This document shows, piece by piece, positions 14,685 through 17,926 of a DNA stretch of 17,926 nucleotides (position 1 is its first letter; each line of letters opens with the position of its first letter). Location: contig JADGIF010000138.1 in the NCBI GenBank assembly GCA_018985225.1, forward strand, positions 1 through 17,926, given 5' to 3'. The notes beneath the pieces are model-generated. The model made no database searches. It saw nothing but the letters and a program-made list of their open reading frames with translations, and was not told the origin of the DNA. The translations under genes and the position numbers were made by a program. Source of the DNA: Amoeboradix gromovi (Eukaryota; Sanchytriomycota; Sanchytriomycetes; Sanchytriales; Sanchytriaceae).

Positions 14685-15764
14685 ATGACGAAAGCTGTCT
14701 GTTTTCTTAATTTAGGTGGACCCAAGACCACAAAAGACGTGCAGAGTTTTTTATTAAACCTATTTAAGGACGAAGATATCATTAAATTGCCTTTCCAAAA
14801 ATACTCTGCGCCAGTGATAGCAAAACGGCGCTCTTCTAGAATTGAAGCGCAGTATCGCAAAATTGGTGGAGGCAGCCCAATATCAGATTGGACAACCCAA
14901 CAGGGTAAATTATTGGAGTCAGAACTGTTAAAATCACAAGTTGTAATCAAAAGTTATATTGGATTTAGATATACACCTCCTTACACTAATGATATGATAA
15001 AAGAAATGCAAAAAGATGGTGTTAAAGAAGCTATTGCGTTTAGCCAATATCCCCAGTACTCATGTTCAACCACAGGTAGTTCTTTAAATGAGCTTTATAG
15101 ACAACTTAGTGTTCTGGACCCTCAAAAATCAATTAAATGGTCCATAATTGACAGATGGTATGATGAGCCTCTGTTGATTCAATCTTTTCAAGAATTGATC
15201 CAAGCTGCCCTATCAAAGTACTACTCACCCAAGGATCAAGAAGATGTAGTAATCTTGTTTTCTGCTCACTCTTTGCCCCTAGATAATATCCTGCGAGGGG
15301 ACACATACAGTGCAGAAGTTTCCACAACCTCTGCACTAGTAATGAAGCATTTTAATAATCCATGGAGTTTTTAAATAACTAATGTAGGAGTGGTTTGGCA
15401 ATCTAAGGTGGGACCTAAACAGTGGATGGCACCTTCAACAGACAAAGCGATTGAGGATTATCTCAAGATGGGTAGAACAAAGCTGCTTATTGTCCCGATT
15501 GCGTTTACGAGCGACCATATTGAGACTTTATATGAATTAGACGAAGAATATATTAAAGAGGCAAATGACAAGGGCTACCAAGACGTTCACAGGACTGAAG
15601 CATTGAACATTCACCCTACTTTTATCAGGGCTTTAGCTAGTCTTGTTACATCCAAGATGAGCAAATCTCCAGTTTCGCAACAGTTGGGATTGCAATGTCC
15701 TCATTGCACCAAAATGGTTTGTAAGGAAACTAAACATTACTTCAATCAGTTCAACCCACAATAA
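14685..15764 (+). CDS. HEM15: Ferrochelatase (two exons, 14685-15366 and 15388-15764)
   Basis: It inserts Fe2+ into protoporphyrin IX, the last step of haem synthesis, at the mitochondrial inner membrane. The joined product has 352 residues. Motifs: FLNLGGP (7-13), GGGSPISDWT (61-70), QYPQYSCSTTGSSLNELYR (121-139), FSAHSLP with the catalytic His (H195), and TSDHIETLYELDEEY with the conserved acidic residue (E273). The frame stops at 15372 after NPWSF and resumes at 15388. Removing 15367-15387 gives NPW-R-VVWQSKVGP, matching the family's NPYRLVWQSKVGP. C127, C331, C334 and C339 correspond to the four [2Fe-2S] ligands of animal and fission-yeast enzymes. No mitochondrial presequence precedes residue 1, so a 5' exon may be missing. 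A pseudogene is possible but less likely, because everything else is intact. Confidence 0.94.
15367..15387 (+). other. Apparent 21-nt spliceosomal intron in ferrochelatase
   Basis: The segment starts GTTTTTAAAT, contains AACTAAT (branch-point-like) and ends GTAG. It carries an in-frame TAA (15372-15374). Its length is a multiple of three. Excision restores an AGA codon (A15366 plus GA at 15388-15389) at a position that is Arg in ferrochelatases. The GT-AG limits are exactly those needed to restore homology. Confidence 0.7.
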
Positions 15765-15765
15765 A
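15760..15765 (+). terminator. AATAAA overlapping stop codon
   Basis: AATAAA contains the TAA stop at 15762-15764. It is a candidate poly(A) signal. Confidence 0.45.
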
Positions 15766-15828
15766 TAGCTATCAATTAAGTCGTTATTGCTAGAAAATGG
15801 TAAATAAAGTTGTTAAAGGGATTTCAAC

Positions 15829-17295
15829 ATGACACTAGGAAAAGATTTTGGAAAAGCATTGATTAATAAAAAAAGAAAGCAGAACTCCGAACCTGCAGAT
15901 ATTCCTTTAGAATTGGCGAGTAATACCAAGGAAAACGAGTTAGATGACTTCTTAGCACAAGCAAGTCTTGAAGGAACAAATTTTGAATCTGAGAAGCTGT
16001 ACGTCAAATTTATTTCCACGACGCAGGTTATGAAAAGAAAGTATAACATATTGTCATCGGAAGAAGAAGCTATATTAATGAAAAAGTTTGACGAACTGGA
16101 AATAAAGTTAAAATTACCTCGTCGTCCTAAATGGAACTCAAAAATGAGCAAAGAAGAATTGCACTCTCTGGAGGACAAGGAGTTTCTGAACTGGCGGTCA
16201 AACTTGGCAGAGATTGAGGAAACACAGCAGTTGCTTATGACCCCATTTGAAAAGAACCTTTATGTTTGGAAAGAACTTTGGAGAGTGGTTGAAAAAGGTG
16301 ATTTGATTGTTCAAATCGTTGATGCTCGCAATCCTTTACTTTTCAGATGTATTGATTTGGAAAGCTATGTACTGGAAGTAGACCCGCGCAAAAAGAATTT
16401 GTTGCTTGTTAATAAGGCTGATTTGCTAACTAGATCTCAGCGTGATACTTGGAGTGAATACTTCAGTCTACACAACATAGACTTTGTGTTCTTTTCTGCC
16501 AAAGGTGTTGAAGATCAGATCGATGTATTAGATGTAGATCAATTAGTTACCGAATTAGTCAGAAGATGCCCTGAACCATTACACAAATCGGGCACGAATC
16601 CTGGTATGAAAACTGTTTCTTTTTGTGGCCATCCCAACGTTGGAAAGTCATCTACAATAAATTCGATAGTTGGCACCAAAAAGGTTACAGTGAGTAGTAC
16701 ACCTGGCAAAACGAAACACTTCCAGACACTCATGATCAACCCTCAGTTATGTTTATGCGATTGCCCTGGTCTTGTGTTTCCTTCTTTTGCATCTACACGT
16801 GCTGATATGGTGTGTAATGGCATTCTGCCTATTGATAACCTGACTGATTTCTTATCCCCTGTGGAATTGATAGTTAAAAGAATACCTCCGGCCCATTTGA
16901 GTAAAATATATGGGCTTAGCGTTCCTAAAGTGGCAGATAGTGAGGATTTCTTGTCTGTTTTGGCAAAAGCTCGAGGGTTTATGCGAAGTGGGTTCGGATC
17001 TCCAGACACATCTAGAAGCGCTAGGATTGTCCTAAAGGATTACGTGGATGGCAAATTGGTTTATGCCAAACCACCACCGTTATTTGAAGGGGTGTTCAAC
17101 GTTTATGATGAGACTGGGAGAGTCTTCAATAAGGAAACATTGGAAGACCAAGTAGATAACGAGTTCTTTACACCGAAGCCAGTTATAAAAGCGAAAACCA
17201 TAGGTGTAGCAGCAGATGATGATTATACAGGTCAAAAGTTCACAAAAAGTCAAAATTCAAAAAAACACTACAAAGGAAGAAAAGGAAATAAGTAA
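15829..17295 (+). CDS. LSG1: Large-subunit GTPase Lsg1
   Basis: Lsg1 is the cytoplasmic GTPase that releases the export adaptor Nmd3 from pre-60S ribosomes. The 488 residues begin MTLGKDFGKALI, close to the family's basic start. The GTPase motifs are in the circularly permuted order typical of the YlqF/YawG group: QIVDARNPLLFR and then G4 NKAD at about 195-198, followed by G1 GHPNVGKSS at 267-275, a TPGKTKHFQT switch region and G3 DCPGL at 311-315. The tail is Lys/Gly-rich (KHYKGRKGNK). Yeast and human proteins are about 640-660 residues. This one is shorter, mainly because it lacks the long acidic insertion and has a trimmed C-terminal part. Intronless. Its stop is 8 bp from the stop of the convergent C17 gene. 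Confidence 0.96.
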   Translation: MTLGKDFGKALINKKRKQNSEPADIPLELASNTKENELDDFLAQASLEGTNFESEKLYVKFISTTQVMKRKYNILSSEEEAILMKKFDELEIKLKLPRRPKWNSKMSKEELHSLEDKEFLNWRSNLAEIEETQQLLMTPFEKNLYVWKELWRVVEKGDLIVQIVDARNPLLFRCIDLESYVLEVDPRKKNLLLVNKADLLTRSQRDTWSEYFSLHNIDFVFFSAKGVEDQIDVLDVDQLVTELVRRCPEPLHKSGTNPGMKTVSFCGHPNVGKSSTINSIVGTKKVTVSSTPGKTKHFQTLMINPQLCLCDCPGLVFPSFASTRADMVCNGILPIDNLTDFLSPVELIVKRIPPAHLSKIYGLSVPKVADSEDFLSVLAKARGFMRSGFGSPDTSRSARIVLKDYVDGKLVYAKPPPLFEGVFNVYDETGRVFNKETLEDQVDNEFFTPKPVIKAKTIGVAADDDYTGQKFTKSQNSKKHYKGRKGNK

Positions 17296-17303
17296 ACATT
17301 AAT

Positions 17304-17558
17304 TTACTTATATGGTTCATCTATGTAATCTAAAATTCTTTTGATATCGCTGGCTGAATATCTGTTTTCTATGTCAGGAACAATGCTGTACAAAGTGATA
17401 TAATTAGGTTTCAAATTAAGAATGCTGATCAGCTCATGCTGCTCAAAATCAAATTCTTTTAACCTGCTTAGTAGCTGCTCGCAATTAGAATTAAAACTTG
17501 TCTCCAGATATTTCGATGCTTCCTCATTTGTAATTACTACAGAATTTAGCAGTTTCAT
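17304..17558 (-). CDS. RPC17: RNA polymerase III subunit C17 (Rpc9/CRCP/Rpb4 family)
   Basis: 84 residues. The N-terminus MKLLNSVVITNEEASKYLE fits the family's MK.LN....L.N.EV start. Residues 37-75 (FDFEQHELISILNLKPNYI, then VPDIENRYSASDIKRILDYI) match the HRDC-like helical domain ending with the conserved LNLRP and VEE..ER. C17 pairs with C25 to form the Pol III stalk that contacts initiation factors. Yeast and human proteins are about 140-160 residues; here the linker between the N-terminal strand and the HRDC-like domain is very short. No splice signal that would lengthen it is obvious. Convergent with LSG1, with 8 bp between the stops. I am fairly confident of the family despite the size. 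Confidence 0.82.
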   Translation of the reverse strand: MKLLNSVVITNEEASKYLETSFNSNCEQLLSRLKEFDFEQHELISILNLKPNYITLYSIVPDIENRYSASDIKRILDYIDEPYK

Positions 17559-17864
17559 TCCTTTATCCCTTTTTAGCTGATAAATTGGTGATAATACTCA
17601 CAATTTTAAGAGAACAAATACTTTCCGGGATCTCATTGTTTTATTAGTAAACAATTCTAAAGCCACTTCCAAATAGCTCTTGCAAGAAAAGTAAGTTGTA
17701 ACCACCTAGCAGCACCGATTAGCCTCTTCAACCCTAATTAAACTACAGTGGGCGCTAAAGTAGCCAAAGGTGATGTTTGAATGCAGCATTATTTTATGCG
17801 GCTTATATCTTAAGAACTGTTCCCGTGTGAGGCGGTGTACCAGTATGTGTTACCACCAACAAGT
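17559..17864. other. Region upstream of the C17 gene
   Basis: About 306 bp between the C17 start and the third MITE end. I see no gene, RNA gene or repeat. It should contain the C17 promoter. Confidence 0.35.
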
Positions 17865-17926
17865 GGGACATGCTCTGTAAAAACTAGACTAGACAATTTG
17901 TATCCAAATTTCAAAAATAAATATTC
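17865..17926 (+). mobile_element. Partial third MITE-like copy at window edge
   Basis: GGGACAT (17865-17871) and AAAAACTAGACTA match the TIR of copies 1 and 2, with seven divergent bases between them. At 17906-17926 a 21-bp run matches 13962-13982 of copy 2 exactly. In copy 2 this run is about 165 bp from the end; here it is 41 bp, so this copy has a different internal deletion. The right end is outside the window. Confidence 0.65.

Noticed and set aside
15339-15387. A longer 49-nt ferrochelatase intron starting at GTAATG
   Set aside because: It would remove VMKHFNNPWR, which aligns with conserved ferrochelatase residues; the 21-nt segment keeps them.
1-17926. CRISPR array, integron or bacterial operon
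   Set aside because: There are no regularly spaced repeats, and the genes are eukaryotic families with eukaryotic signals.

Overview
The window looks like nuclear DNA of a fungus with a compact, AT-rich, intron-poor genome. The evidence is the gene set: monofunctional glutamate 5-kinase with a PUA domain, an Irc3-type helicase, a secreted class 3 lipase, a chitin-deacetylase-like protein, Lsg1 and the Pol III subunit C17. The ferrochelatase keeps the animal/fission-yeast type [2Fe-2S] cysteines that budding yeast lacks, so this is probably not a Saccharomycotina yeast. I cannot place it further; an early-diverging lineage is an inference. About 14 convincing genes fit in 18 kb, several shorter than their relatives (Lsg1, C17, the nucleoside transporter). 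Two gene pairs are only 8 and 23 bp apart.

Layout. 1-1441: 3' part of an SSP411/DUF255 thioredoxin-domain protein. 1728-2383: a small Cys-rich hypothetical gene and a doubtful small ORF. 2477-3526: glutamate 5-kinase (proline synthesis). 3740-4017: a MITE. 4093-4324: a possible tiny gene. 4473-5054: UMP-CMP kinase. 5241-6080 (-): a chitin-deacetylase fold that has lost its catalytic motifs. 6187-7002 (-) and 7026-8186 (+): a hypothetical helical-repeat protein and an equilibrative nucleoside transporter, divergent. 8560-10425 (-): Irc3-like helicase. 10568-11083 and 11442-11879: two tandem paralogues of an unrecognised tail-hydrophobic protein. 11970-12962: secreted lipase. 13064-13699: hypothetical. 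13797-14375: a longer MITE of the same family. 14685-15764: ferrochelatase split by an apparent 21-nt intron. 15829-17295: Lsg1 GTPase. 17304-17558 (-): Pol III subunit C17. 17865-17926: the start of a third MITE-like end at the window edge.

The genes are mostly housekeeping and do not form a pathway cluster. The most notable signals are the 21-nt intron in ferrochelatase, the MITE family (one copy an internal-deletion form of the other), AATAAA hexamers overlapping or touching the stop codons of eight genes, the unknown tandem paralogue pair, and the catalytically dead deacetylase. I found no tRNA, rRNA or CRISPR.
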